Positions 1 through 11,604 are shown, counted from the stretch's first letter. The stretch: DNA of 64,000 nucleotides from Auriscalpium vulgare (GCA_019915015.1 JAHBBC010000009.1:1178001-1242000), one strand, 5' to 3'. Notes: generated by a model not told the origin, from the letters alone. Numbers and translations: made by a program.

Positions 1-53
1 AGAAGAAGTGTATGAGGATACGGGGCGGTGGTCGACGAAACAAAGAGACATAC

Positions 54-623
54 TGTGGGCGTACACGGGGGCTGCTGGCCGTAGAACAAGTTCAGGATAT
101 CCTGGAGCGAAGTAGCATCTTCACCGCGCTTCGCTGGTGCTGGGCCCCTCGAGGCGGGATACCCGAGTGAAACCGGGTCGACGGGTTCGTACCGCTGCGT
201 CGTTAGGCCTTCGCGTTCGAACCTCTCAAGGGCTTGGAGGAATTGACGCTGCTGCTGCGCCCGCTCCTGCTCGCGGTGAAGCTGCAGCGCGTGCTCACGC
301 TGCGCACGCTCCGCTTCGGCCTGGATGGCCAGCTGCTCGAGCTGCCGGCGGAACGCCGCCTCACGCTGGTGACGCAGCACGGCCGCGGCGCGCGCACTCT
401 CGGCGGCGCGGACCTCCGCTAGGGCGCGGCGGTAGCGCGCCTCAGAGGCCTCGAGGTCGGTGGGGGTGAACGCGGCGGCGTAGTCGTCAGGGCTGTTGAA
501 GTACGATCGCGGGGACGGGGCGTGCGGCGCTGGGAGGTACGCGGGGTACGCGCTGGCGCTGGGAGAGTGGTGATAAGGGTAGGGAGTATGGGCGTGCGGC
601 GCTGGGGGAACGGCAAAGAGCAT
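54..623 (-). CDS. Coiled-coil, possibly BAG-domain co-chaperone, 5' exon (partial at window edge)
   Basis: The frame opens at the ATG at 623 and stays open to the window edge. A strong donor (GTATGT at 53-48) suggests that exon 1 ends at 54 after 190 codons. Residues 1-50 are rich in Pro, Tyr, His and Ala. About residues 58-135 are an Arg/Glu/Gln/Ala-rich helix with heptad character, and LQDILNLFYG lies near residue 180. This layout resembles agaricomycete proteins with a C-terminal BAG domain, which bind Hsp70, but the domain itself would lie outside the window, so the name is inference. A TATA-like box (717-723) and a heat-shock-element-like site (827-841) lie upstream and fit a chaperone gene. 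It could instead be any fungal coiled-coil protein. That it is coding is fairly sure; its function is not. Confidence 0.6.
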
Positions 624-716
624 TGTGTGGTGTGGTAGGAGAGTGCTTGGGTGGGTGGGAGGATGTATGCGGTCGCAAAAGAATGAGTGGAGGGAGAGAA
701 ACGGCGGGCGCGCAGG

Positions 717-723
717 CTTTATA
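717..723 (-). promoter_or_regulatory. TATA-like box
   Basis: Reads CTATAAA on the minus strand, about 95 nt upstream of the ATG at 623, a usual distance once a 5' leader is allowed for. Confidence 0.45.
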
Positions 724-826
724 GGGCAGTGCGCCATGCTCAGTCATCCGAGTCGGATGCTGCGCGTCGACGTCGAGGGGGAACATGACGATGCTGGAAG
801 GCGGCGGGAGAGTGCGGGACTGCTGG

Positions 827-841
827 AGAATCTGCGAGAAT
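827..841 (-). promoter_or_regulatory. Heat-shock-element-like site
   Basis: Three 5-bp units in register read ATTCT-CGCAG-ATTCT on the minus strand. The heat-shock consensus is nTTCnnGAAnnTTCn, so only the central unit has a mismatch (GCA for GAA). It lies about 205 nt upstream of the possible co-chaperone ATG. The match could be chance. Confidence 0.3.
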
Positions 842-2231
842 ATTGTAATGACTAATCGGGCACAGGCCGAGCCGGGGTCAGCGTCGGCCGACAAGCCGGG
901 CGTTGAGTACGTCGAACGGTGGTGTCTCAGGCCCGTTGACAACAACTCGGACCTTCGCAGTTGACTTCACCCAGTGCGCATCATATTGTATGCGGTACCC
1001 TTAGATTGACGAAAGACCTCCATTGTCCTGCTCCCGACAAAAGTGGCGTCGAACTGGACTGGCGAGTCTAGCCCACAAGCTCGAGGGACCTAGAGTGTTG
1101 CCCAACGCCCCCCGGGTCGACCTGCTCCCTACGTCGAACTATGCACTTGTTTCACTCTCTTGCCCTGGTGAGTCTAGCTCTGGATCTGGATCTGAATGAC
1201 CACATCGCCAGTGCCTCCGGAGTGCCTCTGGTTGTACGACTGCTGTATACGTGGTTAACCCACGCCTTCATGACTTTGACATCATGCATCATCTCATCTC
1301 TCACATCGATGACCGTCTGCTCGCGCCGCTTCAATATAAGCTCGTGCGTCGTCTCTCTGGGCTTTCAGCGCGCTCCCAGTGCATGTGCGCCTTTCTATCC
1401 ACGGAGACGGGCCGCCATCCACCCTTTGCTGTGTCGTCGCGCAGAACTCCTGCTGCGGTATCTCCGCTTACTTTGTGTCCGTATAGTCTCCGTAGCTGAC
1501 TTTGATAGATGATGATAGTCGATCTGTCTTTATATCCACCACGCGGCTCGCGATTCGCCATCTCTCGCGGCTGCGGGCCTGCCGGGCTGGATCTCTGTTA
1601 TTGTTCACACCGCCTGCCCGTGCCCTCACCCGTTTTATCGAGTACCTGGAGCGAGATGACACTGTCCAGACGCAGCTAGTGACTAGTGACATCCTTCCCC
1701 CGACTCCATGCTTGCCCACCTGCGCTCTGCACTGCTAGACGCGGCACTCCTCGCCGTGCTATTGCTCGGCCGTTGTGGATCTGGATATACATGCAGCGCC
1801 CCCTGCGTAATACGTAGCATAGAGCCCCGCTATGTTCCTCTAGGACCCCTGCGGATTGCATCCATCCGATCCAATCAGCCTGATACTCTGTTGGCACAAT
1901 ACATTCTTTGAGACGATAGCATTTGTGTATCCCGCAAGCAGTTATTGTGTATCGACATGCGTAGTCCCAGAGATTACAATCGACGAGACTCGCGTTTGCG
2001 TGTACAAGTTATCCCAGCGTGCTATCAGTAGGACTGTCAACCATAATTCGTTCGGGTTCCACGGAACTACTTCTGTGCACCAAGCGTGCCAGTGGGCACA
2101 CTGCCATCGCAGACTCTCGCGCAGCGACATCAACACATCAAAACATTTGAAACGTGGCCTACGAAAGTTTCTGCAGCACCCCAGCACTACGGTCTTCCCC
2201 CAGTGATAGGCTCCTCTGGCCGTATGTCCTC
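842..2231. other. Stretch without a supported gene
   Basis: Open frames here are short, overlap on both strands, and show no domain, splice structure or codon bias that I trust. I see no tRNA-like boxes. It probably holds upstream sequence of the left-edge gene and non-coding spacer. Confidence 0.4.
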
Positions 2232-2561
2232 CTAATTAAACTCCTCTTCCTCAGGAAGCTCCAAAGCCTCGCCGGGGGGTGTTGTTATTGTGCCTATGGC
2301 GTACAGTGTGCCATGGACGGCGCGCAGACGCTTGCCGGCGATCCGCTTGGCATGGGTCGCCTTGCCAAGCTCATCCGTCCAAAGCGCGATGAGCTCCGGC
2401 GGCCCGTGTATCGTCTCTAGGAGGGAGAGCATGACCTTGGCGCCACGCTTGCGAACGCGCTGCTCCCGCCAGAGCCCCAAAACACAGCGCAGCAACTTCA
2501 CGGCGCTCACAGGCGAGAGATACGTTTCGACGTGCTGGATCACTTTGTCGACCGTAGGGTG
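2232..2561 (-). CDS. Terminal exon of an unrecognised small gene
   Basis: About 109 codons read from a TAG acceptor at 2564-2562 to a stop at 2232. The protein reads like a real fold: a helical start (VDKVIQHVETYLSPVSAVKLL), a basic segment, a conserved-looking HGPPELIALWTDELGKATHAKR block, and a short acidic tail ending LPEEEEFN. A possible intron upstream runs from GTAAGG near 2659 to the acceptor. I could not find a convincing first exon with an ATG, because the upstream sequence overlaps the end of the Mpe1 gene at 2713. I do not recognise the family. It may be a small separate gene or an alternative 3' exon of its neighbour. Confidence 0.4.
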   Translation of the reverse strand, partial: HPTVDKVIQHVETYLSPVSAVKLLRCVLGLWREQRVRKRGAKVMLSLLETIHGPPELIALWTDELGKATHAKRIAGKRLRAVHGTLYAIGTITTPPGEALELPEEEEFN

Positions 2562-2712
2562 CTACGATGCGCGAATAGGGAGTGGGAAGGAGTCTGGTGC
2601 GAAGCACTCTCAATTATTGGCTTGTAGTTGAATAGTCGCGTACATATATAATCTCCTTACTTGTCCCCGATTTTCTGAGTAAATGTCACAACTATTCCGC
2701 GGGTCCGCCACC

Positions 2713-4904
2713 TCACTCCCAATACCGCGCAACCTTCGCCTGCCCCTCCGCCTCCGGCCCCGATATCTCCAAGAAGTCTGACGGGCGGTCGCGCTTCAGG
2801 TTCCGCCGGCGGTTGTTCAGCGGCAGGCGCTGGTACGCAGAGTCGCCCTGCTGGTTGACGAACCCGCCCTGCGCGCCCTGCTGGCCTTGCCACGCTCCCT
2901 GCATCTGCTGCTGCGGGAACCCGCCGCCCATGCCCATCATGCCCATATTCATCCCCATGCCCATGCCCATCCCCGGCATCCCCATGCCCATGTTCATCGG
3001 CCCGCCCACCATGCCCATGCCCATCCCCATATTGTTCATCGCGCTCATGGCGTTCATGCCGCCCATGCTCATGTTCTGCGCGTTCGCCGCGAGCGCGACG
3101 CTCACCGCCTGCGCCTGCGCGAGCTGCACCTGCAGGTCGCGGTGCTGCGCCTCCGTCTGCTGGCGCACCGCCGCCGGGAGCGACGCGTTCTGCAGCATCT
3201 GCGCGAGCTGCGTGATCTGCGCCTGCGTCTGCGGGATGCTGTCCGCGATGATCTGCGACATCGCGAGGTCCGACGAAATCTGCTGCGCGGCGAACTGCTC
3301 AGGAGACGTCGCCTCGGGCGCGGGGGTCTGTGTCTAATTGCTCTTGAGGATGGGAAACACGTGGGGATATTGGGAAGGGATGCGTACCTGCGATGGCGGC
3401 GCGCTGTAGCCTGGTCCCGGCGCCTCGCCGTTCGCGACGCGCTCCTCTTCCTTGCTTGCCTCGATCTCCCTTTCGATGTAGTCCCCAACCTTCGTCCGCA
3501 TCGGCTTGTCGACAGAGAGCTTGTCCAGCGATGCGACCTTCGTCCCACAGTTCGGGCATATGAAGTCCTTCTCGAGCAGGTGTGTCTGTATGCATTCCTC
3601 GCAGTACGCTTTGCCGCAGCATGGCGTCTTCACGGCGTCGCGGAAGATCTGGTTGTCGATGGAGCACACGATCGAGGGGTCCTTTGAGGGACGTTCGCGA
3701 ATTTCGATCTCTGACAGACCTTTTGGTTTGGTTACTTGCTTTTGCCACGATGCTCTGCGGGAAGGTTTAGTGACCGTGCTTCCTGAAGTTGAGGCTGCTC
3801 ACGAGTCAGGCTGCGCGACAACATAACCGCCCTCTGGCGTCACCATGACGCCCTGCCCGAGCTGCGAGCCCCCGGGGCTGTCGACGGCTTTGAGGAAACT
3901 GCGAGGAATGCCGGTCGTGCGCTTGATGCGCGGCTTGTTGTCGAACTCGCGATCACTGTTCGTCGGACAGTCCTGAATCCAATGGCCTTGCGATGCGACG
4001 CGCGTCAGTCGAAGCACGCGCGATGGACGGACGACTGACCTTTCTGTCCACATCGATAGCATACGTAGCTCGGGGGCAACGGGCGGTCGTTCTGAGGGTG
4101 CTGATGGTGCGGTGTGAAGGGCTTCGCCGCGCCGCCGCCTCTGTTGAACGTCGTCGTGCGGGGGTTAGTGTAGATACGCTGCGCACTAGAGGGGTGCACG
4201 TCGGCCAAAAGAAAGCGCGCATACATTAGACGGCACTACTACTGGACACACGAAACGCGACACGGACTGTGACATTTTCTCCTGCGTCTCCTCCCAGTTG
4301 TCGGTCTGGGCCTGGAACATGGCGGCGACCGCGGCGGCCTCGTCCTCTGCGGAGAGGACGGTGGACTTGGGGGTTGCAGACGGCGTGGAACTCTGCGAGC
4401 GTGTCAGCGGCTCGGCTCCGGTGAAGGGGTGCGCACGCACCGCCGAGGACTTCGACGACGGCTCTCCGTTGAAGCGTTTGGACATGCCGCCCTTGCTCCA
4501 CGAGCCTGAGGAGCCAGCGGTACTGCCGGCCTGCATCAGGTCGGTCGCTGGAGCAGATGATGCTCCGGCGCCAGCGATGTACATAGCTGCCTTACCCCTC
4601 CCTGGCCGCGCTGGAGGCACGCGCTTCACGATGACTGACGACGAGCGCGGAATAATGCGGGAATCATCTTTGAACTCTGCCACGCCAGGCTGGTAAGTTG
4701 GAGAGCTGCTGCGGGAGGAAGACGTGGCGCACCTTCACCAGACGAGCTATCGAGCACGGCGAGATCGAAGTCATTGGCCTTGCCAAGGTTGTTGGCTAAT
4801 ATGATCTCTTTCTTCAGGTCGAAGACAGAGATGCCCGTGCCATCAAAGGTCACCCGAGACTCGTCTCTCTGAGACTTGAACTTGTAAAAAACTGATGATG
4901 CCAT
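2713..4904 (-). CDS. MPE1: Mpe1/RBBP6-type pre-mRNA 3'-end processing factor (DWNN, zinc knuckle, RING-like)
   Basis: Six exons join in frame into about 630 residues: 4904-4733, 4676-4268, 4185-4040, 3986-3803, 3754-3388 and 3327-2713. The five introns are 48-82 nt. The N-terminus is the ubiquitin-like DWNN domain (about 1-80). A CCHC zinc knuckle (CYRCGQKGHWIQDC) follows, split by intron 3. A RING/U-box-like module has CSIDNQIFRDAV, CCGKAYCEEC and CPNCG. The C-terminus is very Met/Gly-rich (about 490-560) and ends in a basic NRRRNLKRDRP stretch and ARYWE. Mpe1 is the subunit of the cleavage and polyadenylation factor that helps recognise the poly(A) signal; RBBP6 is its animal homologue and a ubiquitin ligase. 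Intron 2 uses a weak donor (GTCCGT), chosen because it alone restores the expected EKMSHA frame. The gene looks intact. Confidence 0.93.
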
Positions 4905-5180
4905 GCGGCACGAATATCAATTAGGAATGTAGCAGCTACAACAAAGTCTGGGTAAGGGGAAAGGGAAAGATGAGGGACGGGTGCAGAGTCGGTGTCGTTG
5001 CCGAGGTTGGGATGGCGTTGCTGTCAGTGTCGTCGTCGTTGTGGTCAAAGGACAAGACCGGGGGCCGGGGCCGGCTTTGGCCCCGCTGGCCCAGGCCGGA
5101 CTCACGTGAGCGCAAGGCATTCGCGCGACTCGGACTAGTCACTCAGGTCTCCGGTCGTCGTTCGTTCTCGCCATCTCGAC

Positions 5181-6529
5181 ATGCCCCTGGAATACCGTGG
5201 ATTCAGCGTGTACATCTCTTGCAACGGCAAAGAGCTGCCACAGTATCAGGTAGAGCTGGTGAACGAGACCACGATCGCTTGCTATATTCCTAGCGAAGCC
5301 GGACAGGTGAGCTTTCTCGGTCTTGGATCGGCGAGTCAGTGAGCAAAGTTTTCTTTCCAGGAGTTCAGGGTCGTATGGAAACAACAGGATGGCGAGCCTG
5401 CCTTTACCGCCATAGGTGTGGAGCTGTATGCAGATGGACGGCGCCTTACCAGGTTCGGGACACCAGATCGGGAGGGCGTAGCTTCGACCGCATCTATTGC
5501 GAATGTAAGAAGGTACCTGACATTCTCACAGGTGAAACTACTGTCTGGTGTGTTGCTTATGGTCCTAGAAAGCGCGCGATTTGAACATGCTGGGTTACAC
5601 ACAGATGGTGATGCGGCCGACCAATGTGTCGATCTAACGCAGCTAGGGGTCATTGACGTCAGGATACATCAAGCCGTATGCAACTGCCTGGGCTGTACCC
5701 ACACAAAATACGTGTGATTGCAGACGTAGCAGGCGTCTCCGAGCGGTCGAAGATGATAGGTATCAACCAAGTCTCGTACGTCATCTATCATCCTCGCCTA
5801 CCTCGTGTCAAGTGGGTTCTGAAGTGAATGACGCCTGCTCAGGCTTGGTCGAGAGATACCCGTGAAAGAAAGTCGTATAAATCACACGGAATTTCAGCAA
5901 GGCCCGCTACTGGTGTCCTTCCAGTTTCGACACCGCCCGGCTGGTGAGCTTCATACACTCTCCTACTAGGCGTTGGCCTGAGGTTATCTTTTCAGCGATG
6001 TTACAAGCCATAGGAATCATGCCGCGGGCTGACCCTGTGCCGGAGAAGATCCCCGCTAAAACACCTCCGGAACCATCCAATGCCGCCCGTAGTTCCAGAT
6101 CGGGGACTGCTGCTGCGAGCGAGCCTCCTGCAAAGAGGTTGCGAGGAGTCGGTTCATCTCAACAAGTGGGCTTTTCTGTCAGCTCCTCCATTTACCTGTG
6201 CTCACAGAAACCTTTTCAGGGGTCGATTCGCAGCTCTGCAACCATCGCAGTGAAGGAAGAAGACGACATCAAGCCGCAGGTCAACGAGGACGACGGTGCT
6301 GCAGCGCGCATACAGGCACTTGAGGTAAGAAAGCGCATCGTCCATCGACTTAAATTTGTTCACATACCGCGACCTGCGTAATCAGGCTACGCTTCGGTCT
6401 GTCCAGGATGAACTGAAGAGTCTAAAATCCGGTACCGGTAACCAGCAAAGCGCCAAGCGCGAGAGATCTGCTTCTCCGATACGAGTCGGCGCTGCGCATG
6501 GGGAGGTGATTGATCTCACCTCTGATTGA
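5181..6529 (+). CDS. DUF7918-type nuclear-like protein with C-terminal SUMO-interacting motif
   Basis: The ATG at 5181 opens MPLEYRGFSVYISCNGKELP, the usual start of the basidiomycete DUF7918 family. Exons that join well: 5181-5306, 5361-5547, 5605 to about 5678, 5724-5775, 5843-5943, 5996-6165, 6220-6324 and 6386-6529; introns are about 45-67 nt. The order fits the family: a beta-rich N-terminal domain, VSERSK, FQFRHRP, LQAIGIMPR, then a Ser/Pro/Glu-rich linker with KEEDD, a short coiled coil, and GEVIDLTSD at the stop. VIDLT followed by acidic residues is a classic SUMO-interacting motif. Function is unknown; a chromatin or SUMO-linked role is inference. Oddity: the intron before 5724 has no canonical donor in the right phase. 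A GC donor near 5679 would fit; otherwise the gene carries a frame lesion there. Confidence 0.8.
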
Positions 6530-8964
6530 ACAATTTCGCTCCCTCTCGCGCCACGAAGTATACCAGCGGTTCCTCTTATTGATACAATACATCACTGCGA
6601 TGCGTTACATGAGCACCTAATTCTCTATGTACGTCTGTACTATTCTTGCTACCTGTCATTGCATATCCGTACATAACACATATGACTGCTACGTGACCAA
6701 TCAGGTCGATCTCTCGACTTCGCCACTTCTGCGTACAAACTTCTTCAATTGTGCTTGGCCTGGCAGCTCCTGCTTCTCATTGTCGTTGTGGGCGTTGCGG
6801 GCCCAAGCTATAGGATGCACTCTCACGTGATCAAATAGGGTGTTCGGGAAAATCCGTTCCGTGGGAACGCGATAGCCGAACTGCCTGTCGCTGTACTGTA
6901 GGCCTCTGTAGGCTGGCTCCGTCGTGCATCATGAAGCTGAAGCCCCGGACAGGACATGGCGTAATTGTACGTCTGCTTCCCCGCCTCGCACAGTGATCAG
7001 CCGCCTCCCGGACGTCCGCCCATGCCATCTTCGTTTGCCATTCGGACGCTGCATGAACGTGAACACCCAGGCATCCGAGCGGGTACTGTATCACTGCATC
7101 TGCAGTGCGTGTGGGCGACGCAATCTAGTGAGTTCGTCCATTCATGAATCCCGCCCAGCTCATCCATCTAGGCTTACTGCTCCGTCTCTCCTCCGTCTCG
7201 TCAGAAATGGCCGACGGCGCGACAAGCGTTTTCCTCCTCGCAGCACGGTGTTCTGCAGGCGACAGCTCCGTACAGTTCCATGGCGGGCCCGCGCGACCGG
7301 ACTGGGCGCGTCACTTGGACCTGGGGGCCTTGGTGCGGACCGCGGCTTCGACGTACTTACTGCCAGCCTTGCAATTACTCCGAGACATGACGGTCGCGGA
7401 GGAGCCTCCGGTGCTCAACGTGCGTAATTGTCCATGGCTCTAGGCTGCTATGTACACTAATTGCTTGCACTGCATATCATCGCAGCGACGCCCAAGTCTC
7501 CGAACGACCCCGCACTGCGCAAGAAAGGCTGTTTGTCGGGGCGCGAGGCGGACCGTGTATTTCGACGTGGCACACGCAGCGAGGATATCTCCGCTCGTAC
7601 GGAAGCATAGATCTTGCTTCCGTCTCTGAGAGCTGTGACGGCCAGCGCGCCAGAGGCCCAGCCGCGCACGTCCAGCGTTCGGCCAGTCGGGCCTTTGCGC
7701 GCAAGGCTCTGCGGAGCATCGCGTGTCCCGTGATGCGTGCCGGTGCGCAGAAGAAGACTATCTTGTGTACATGCGCACTCCCATCGGACACCCAAGACAC
7801 ATCTCTGCGACACCTCGCAGGCGTCTCGACAGCAGGAGTCCTCCAGCACAGCGCACGCAGCTGAGTGTCGATGTCGCGGCTCGCCTTGGGTCGGCAGAAA
7901 GAGGGCGACTCGGACAAGGCTCGGCTCGGATATCCAGCGCGCGCCTGCAGCACGGACGCACCCCGTAACGCGCGCTCGAGTCCGTTTTCGAATCCAGCGA
8001 ACGCATGGCGCAACATCGTTGAACGCGATCTCATGTCACACAAGTAACGCCAAGCTGCGAACTCCTGTTGAACACTCAAGAGAAGCCTCCACGATGCTTC
8101 GCAGCGCGGGATTCGGAAGCCGCAGACAGGCGGCTCTGTGTCCTCCGCGACCCGTCGGATGTGCGCGGTGTGGGGATGTATGTATGTGGACATCCGTGTG
8201 GGGTCTGTGGACCGTCTGACACGGGCGCGGGCAAGCCGAGTGCGTCTCGCTCGGCTGACGGATCCCCGCGTGTGGACGCTGACTCGGCTCTCCGACTCTA
8301 CAGTGTGGACACGATCCGCGAAGCACGGTGCCGTATGTGTGCCTGCTCATCTCAGCAGCTGTTGGACGCCTAACATATATCTAAGTACAGTACCTTGACT
8401 CGCATCATCTCGCAACCCTGCACGGACACCCACCGACGCCCGAGAGCCGCTGCACGCGCCACCCGTGCTCTTCGTCTCGGCGAGCCCGCCGCAAAGGTGC
8501 CATCAACGGCGCGTCCAAGACGGCATTCCGCGGCTGCGCGTGCCTTCTTACGTCCGCGCGACGACCCAGCAGCGCCGTCTTTCCAGCCGAATGGCGGGCC
8601 CCGGGACGCAGCTGGATGTCGATTTCGCTGCTGGTCTGCAGGAAGAGGATAGGATGTCCAGCGCGCTCCCGCAGCAGAAACGCAACCTCGTCTCGTCGAG
8701 TCCGTGCATGAGATACTGGATCCCCATAGCATACTAACGATATGCTCCTCCCAGTTGCGGTATCCCTGGCTGGGCCAGACTCCTTGTAGCCTTTCGACGC
8801 ACGCTTATCCGTTCAATTCAAATTCAGCGAATGCGTGGCGCAATATTGGACAGGATACTGCACTCTGAAAACTGAAACTGCCTCAAGGGCGAATTGGGGG
8901 CCTACCCCATAAACCTTTGGTATTCGTATCCTACGACAAGGTCTCCTAAGCTACCTACGCATTT
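6530..8964. other. Poorly coding stretch with diverged local duplications
   Basis: GC-rich frames run on both strands, including a 238-codon minus frame at 7477-8193, but none has a recognisable domain or consistent splicing. Two pairs of segments look like old duplicates: about 7,990-8,020 with 8,825-8,850 (GCGAACGCATGGCGCAACAT versus GCGAATGCGTGGCGCAATAT), and about 7,920-7,960 with 8,655-8,690. A plus-strand frame at 7144-7443 begins with a plausible hydrophobic start but I cannot support it. Confidence 0.35.
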
Positions 8965-8995
8965 CCCCGCCCGCCCGCCCGCCCGCCCGCCCGTC
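8965..8995. repeat. GCCC tetranucleotide microsatellite
   Basis: About seven uninterrupted CCCG units followed by CCGTCC, directly before the 190 bp minisatellite. Confidence 0.85.
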
Positions 8996-8999
8996 CTTC

Positions 9000-9880
9000 A
9001 CACCCACCAACCCCTCGGACCCTCCCTCCGCCGCCCTTCCCCCCGTCCCTCCCTCGACCCTCCCCCGCGTGGCCCTGGACCGACGTTTAAATCAGCATCC
9101 GGTCTGCAACGCAATGAAGATGAGACTCATCTTTCTTCGGACTCAGCACCCGCGCCTCGCACGCCCCCCGCCCCCCCGCGCCCTTCGCCGTCGCCGTATC
9201 CCTCTGTTCAACCCCACCAACCCCTCGTACCCGCCCTCCGCCGCCCTCCGCCGCTCCTCCCACGCGTGGCCCTGGACCGCACTAATCAGTATCCAGTCTG
9301 CGACACGATGGGGACGACACTCATCTTTCTTCGGACCTAGCACCCGCGCCTGGCACCCGCCCCCCGCCTCCCCGCGCCCTTCGCCGTCGCCCTCTGTTCA
9401 ACCCCACCAACCCCTCGTGCCCGCCCTCCGCCGCCCTCCCCAGCCCCTCCCCCGCGTGGCCTTGGACCGGCGCACTAAATCAGTATCCAGTCTGCGACGC
9501 AATGAAGATCAGACTCATCTTTCTTCGGACGTAGCACCGGCACCTCGCACCCGCCCCCCGCCTCCCCGCGCCCTTCGCCGCCGCCCTCTGTTCAACCCCA
9601 CCAAACCCTCGTGCCCGCCCTCCGCCGCCCTCCCCCACCCCTCCCCCGCGTGGCCCTGGAACGACGCACTAGATCAGTATCCGTTATGCGAGGCGAGGAA
9701 GATGACTCATCTTTCTTCGGACCTAGCACCCGCGCCTCGCACCCGCCCCCCGCCCCCCCGCGCCCTTCGCCGTCGCCCTCTGTTCAACCCCACCAACCCC
9801 TCGTGCCCGCCCTCCGCCACCCTCCATCCACCCTCCCCTGCGTGGCCCTAGATCGATGTACTAAATCAGTACCTATTATG
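9000..9880. repeat. Minisatellite, about five units of roughly 190 bp
   Basis: The phrase TTCAACCCCACCAA recurs near 9,207, 9,398, 9,591 and 9,783, with a diverged form near 9,002, giving a period of about 190-193 bp. Each unit has a C-rich half (CGCCCTTCGCCGTCGCC, CCCGCGTGGCCCTGGACCG) and a mixed half (AATCAGTATCCAGTCTGCGA, CTCATCTTTCTTCGGAC). Units differ by substitutions and small indels, so the array is not freshly homogenised. The long plus-strand open frame across it is a by-product of the repeat. Confidence 0.85.
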
Positions 9881-10714
9881 GGACTCGACAATGAGGACAC
9901 TCATCCTCGCAGAAGATCTGAGACGGGTATGCACAACGACGGCGACGAGGCGACTCGCCAAGGCTGAGGCCGACAGCCCGCCGACGGGGACGAGGCGGCG
10001 GCTGACAACCCGCCGACGGCAGGCAACATCGACGCGAGCAAGGCGGAGGACCACAGCGCAGGCGAGGACATACACCACGCAAGAGTGCGAGTGTGAAGGC
10101 GTGCGAGCAGGGGAGCGGAGGGAGGGGGGAAGATGGGGGGAGAGGGAGAGCCGATGGGGGGCATAGTGGGCGAAGGCGGCGAGTATTTATGCCTTTCACG
10201 GTGGGGTACAAACACGACCACATTTGCACGCCAGCCGTTGGTTGGGGGCTGACGGTGGGCCCAACGGGGACGTTGGAATATAGGCCGGGTCCGATGGCTG
10301 ACCGCCCTTGTGGGCGCCGCTGCCACCTCTAGGCGTGAAGCCTGAGCAAGACCAGCTCATTCCAAAGTCTGAGCGCAAGGCATTCACAATGCCGAGGCTG
10401 TGAACGCGGGCGAGTTTAGAACATGAAGCCTAGAATAGCGCGATCGTAAAGCAATTGGCACCGTTGCAAGCAAAATCAGCGAAGCGCCGGTGGTATGGCC
10501 CAGTAGTGGTCTTAACAGCGAGAAGTAGCGCGACCATCGATCATATAGCATAGCACTTTTGAGCACCGAGAACATTGACAGAGCGAGTACACAAGGACCG
10601 TGTCAGTCTGTATGTAATGCTACAAAGACAACGAGTCTTGACCGAGGCCGGCGTTTGCCGGATGAGCCGTGCTTTCAGCTTGATTATCGACCCCGCACAC
10701 CAACAGCTTTGAAC
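9881..10714. other. Spacer without a supported gene
   Basis: It starts with short CGACGG-type repetition (about 9,940-10,020) and a purine-rich block (about 10,100-10,160), then becomes ordinary sequence that should include the EMC5 promoter. I see no coding structure. Confidence 0.35.
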
Positions 10715-11263
10715 ATGCTTGGCCAGCTCTTACTTCTCATCTCTACGCTCGCTCTCTTCCACGGTGCGCTATATATGTTACCCCTCTCACTCTTTCCAGG
10801 GCTCTGACGGACGCCTCGTCAGTTGCATTCTCCACATACGAGCGTACGCAGTCTCCTTGAAGGAAGTCGCGTTGCAACACTCACGCTTATACAAAACGAC
10901 CCAGACCTGTCGCATCTGAAAGCCTTAGGTCGGCCAGAAGGCTCTCTTCCGGTAGATGTGAGTGCCTACCTCCTCGACGCGCGCCCATCCTGAAGCATGC
11001 ACGCGTTCCTAGGTCGTTCTCGAGTCGCTCGTCGCGCTCGCACTGGGCATTATCGGCGGGTGCGTCAAGGCGCCAGCACCGAAGGAGATCAGCTGGGCGA
11101 GCGAGATGAAGTTGCGGTGCGCATCCTTTGACTGTTCTTTGTTGGACGTGCTGACGGTCGTGGCAGGAGTATCGACGACATGGACTCGCGCATGAGCTTT
11201 GCGAACTTTGTGACACGGGGGAAGGCTCTGGGAGCGGGTGAGAAGGGGCAAAAGGCGTTATAG
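10715..11263 (+). CDS. EMC5: ER membrane protein complex subunit 5 (EMC5/MMGT1 family)
   Basis: Five small exons (10715-10763, 10823-10843, 10905-10957, 11013-11116, 11167-11263) join in frame into 107 residues. Introns are 50-61 nt with good GT-AG ends. Residue 1 starts a hydrophobic helix (MLGQLLLLISTLALFHVAFS), followed by STYEHLSHLKALGRPEGSLP. A second membrane helix follows (about 45-62), then a conserved cytosolic tail (KEISWASEMKLRSIDDMDSR, FANFVTRGK). This order and size match EMC5, also called membrane magnesium transporter 1. It is a core subunit of the ER membrane complex, which inserts tail-anchored and multi-pass proteins. Exon 2 is a 21-nt microexon, and skipping the long open frame at 10715-10806 is needed to reach the family sequence. 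The gene looks intact. Confidence 0.88.
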
Positions 11264-11604
11264 GATTAGGTGAGTATCGTGTCGTTCGGTTCTCCGTTCC
11301 TACTTGACGAGCGCCAGCTTGACAGGGCATGTATGCACAGTACACCGGTATTCGTGGGCTCGAGCAATGCATCACGCATCGCTACAAAACCTGCTGGAGA
11401 AACGGAAAACGTACCTGCGTCTCACATCGAGTCGGATTGTTGCCATCAGTCGTCCAGAGTCCATGAGGTTGAGCAAGAGCTGCTGCTGCCCGACGAAGCC
11501 GCATTGCTCAGTCCTTCGAAATCACCACGGATAAGGAAAACATCGAGGCAAACTTAGGTGCCTCAGCAGCCTCACAGTTTTTTCGGTGGCCTGCCAATAC
11601 AGGT

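Noticed and set aside
2813..3687. His- or Met/Pro-rich plus-strand frames opposite the Mpe1 tail
   Set aside because: Antisense images of the Met/Gly-rich Mpe1 C-terminus.
7477..8193. 238-codon minus-strand frame
   Set aside because: No recognisable domain, Arg/Cys/Ser-rich composition typical of a GC-rich non-coding frame, and no splice context.
9069..9851. 260-codon open frame on the plus strand
   Set aside because: It runs through the 190-bp minisatellite; the frame is open only because the unit lacks stops and is C-rich.
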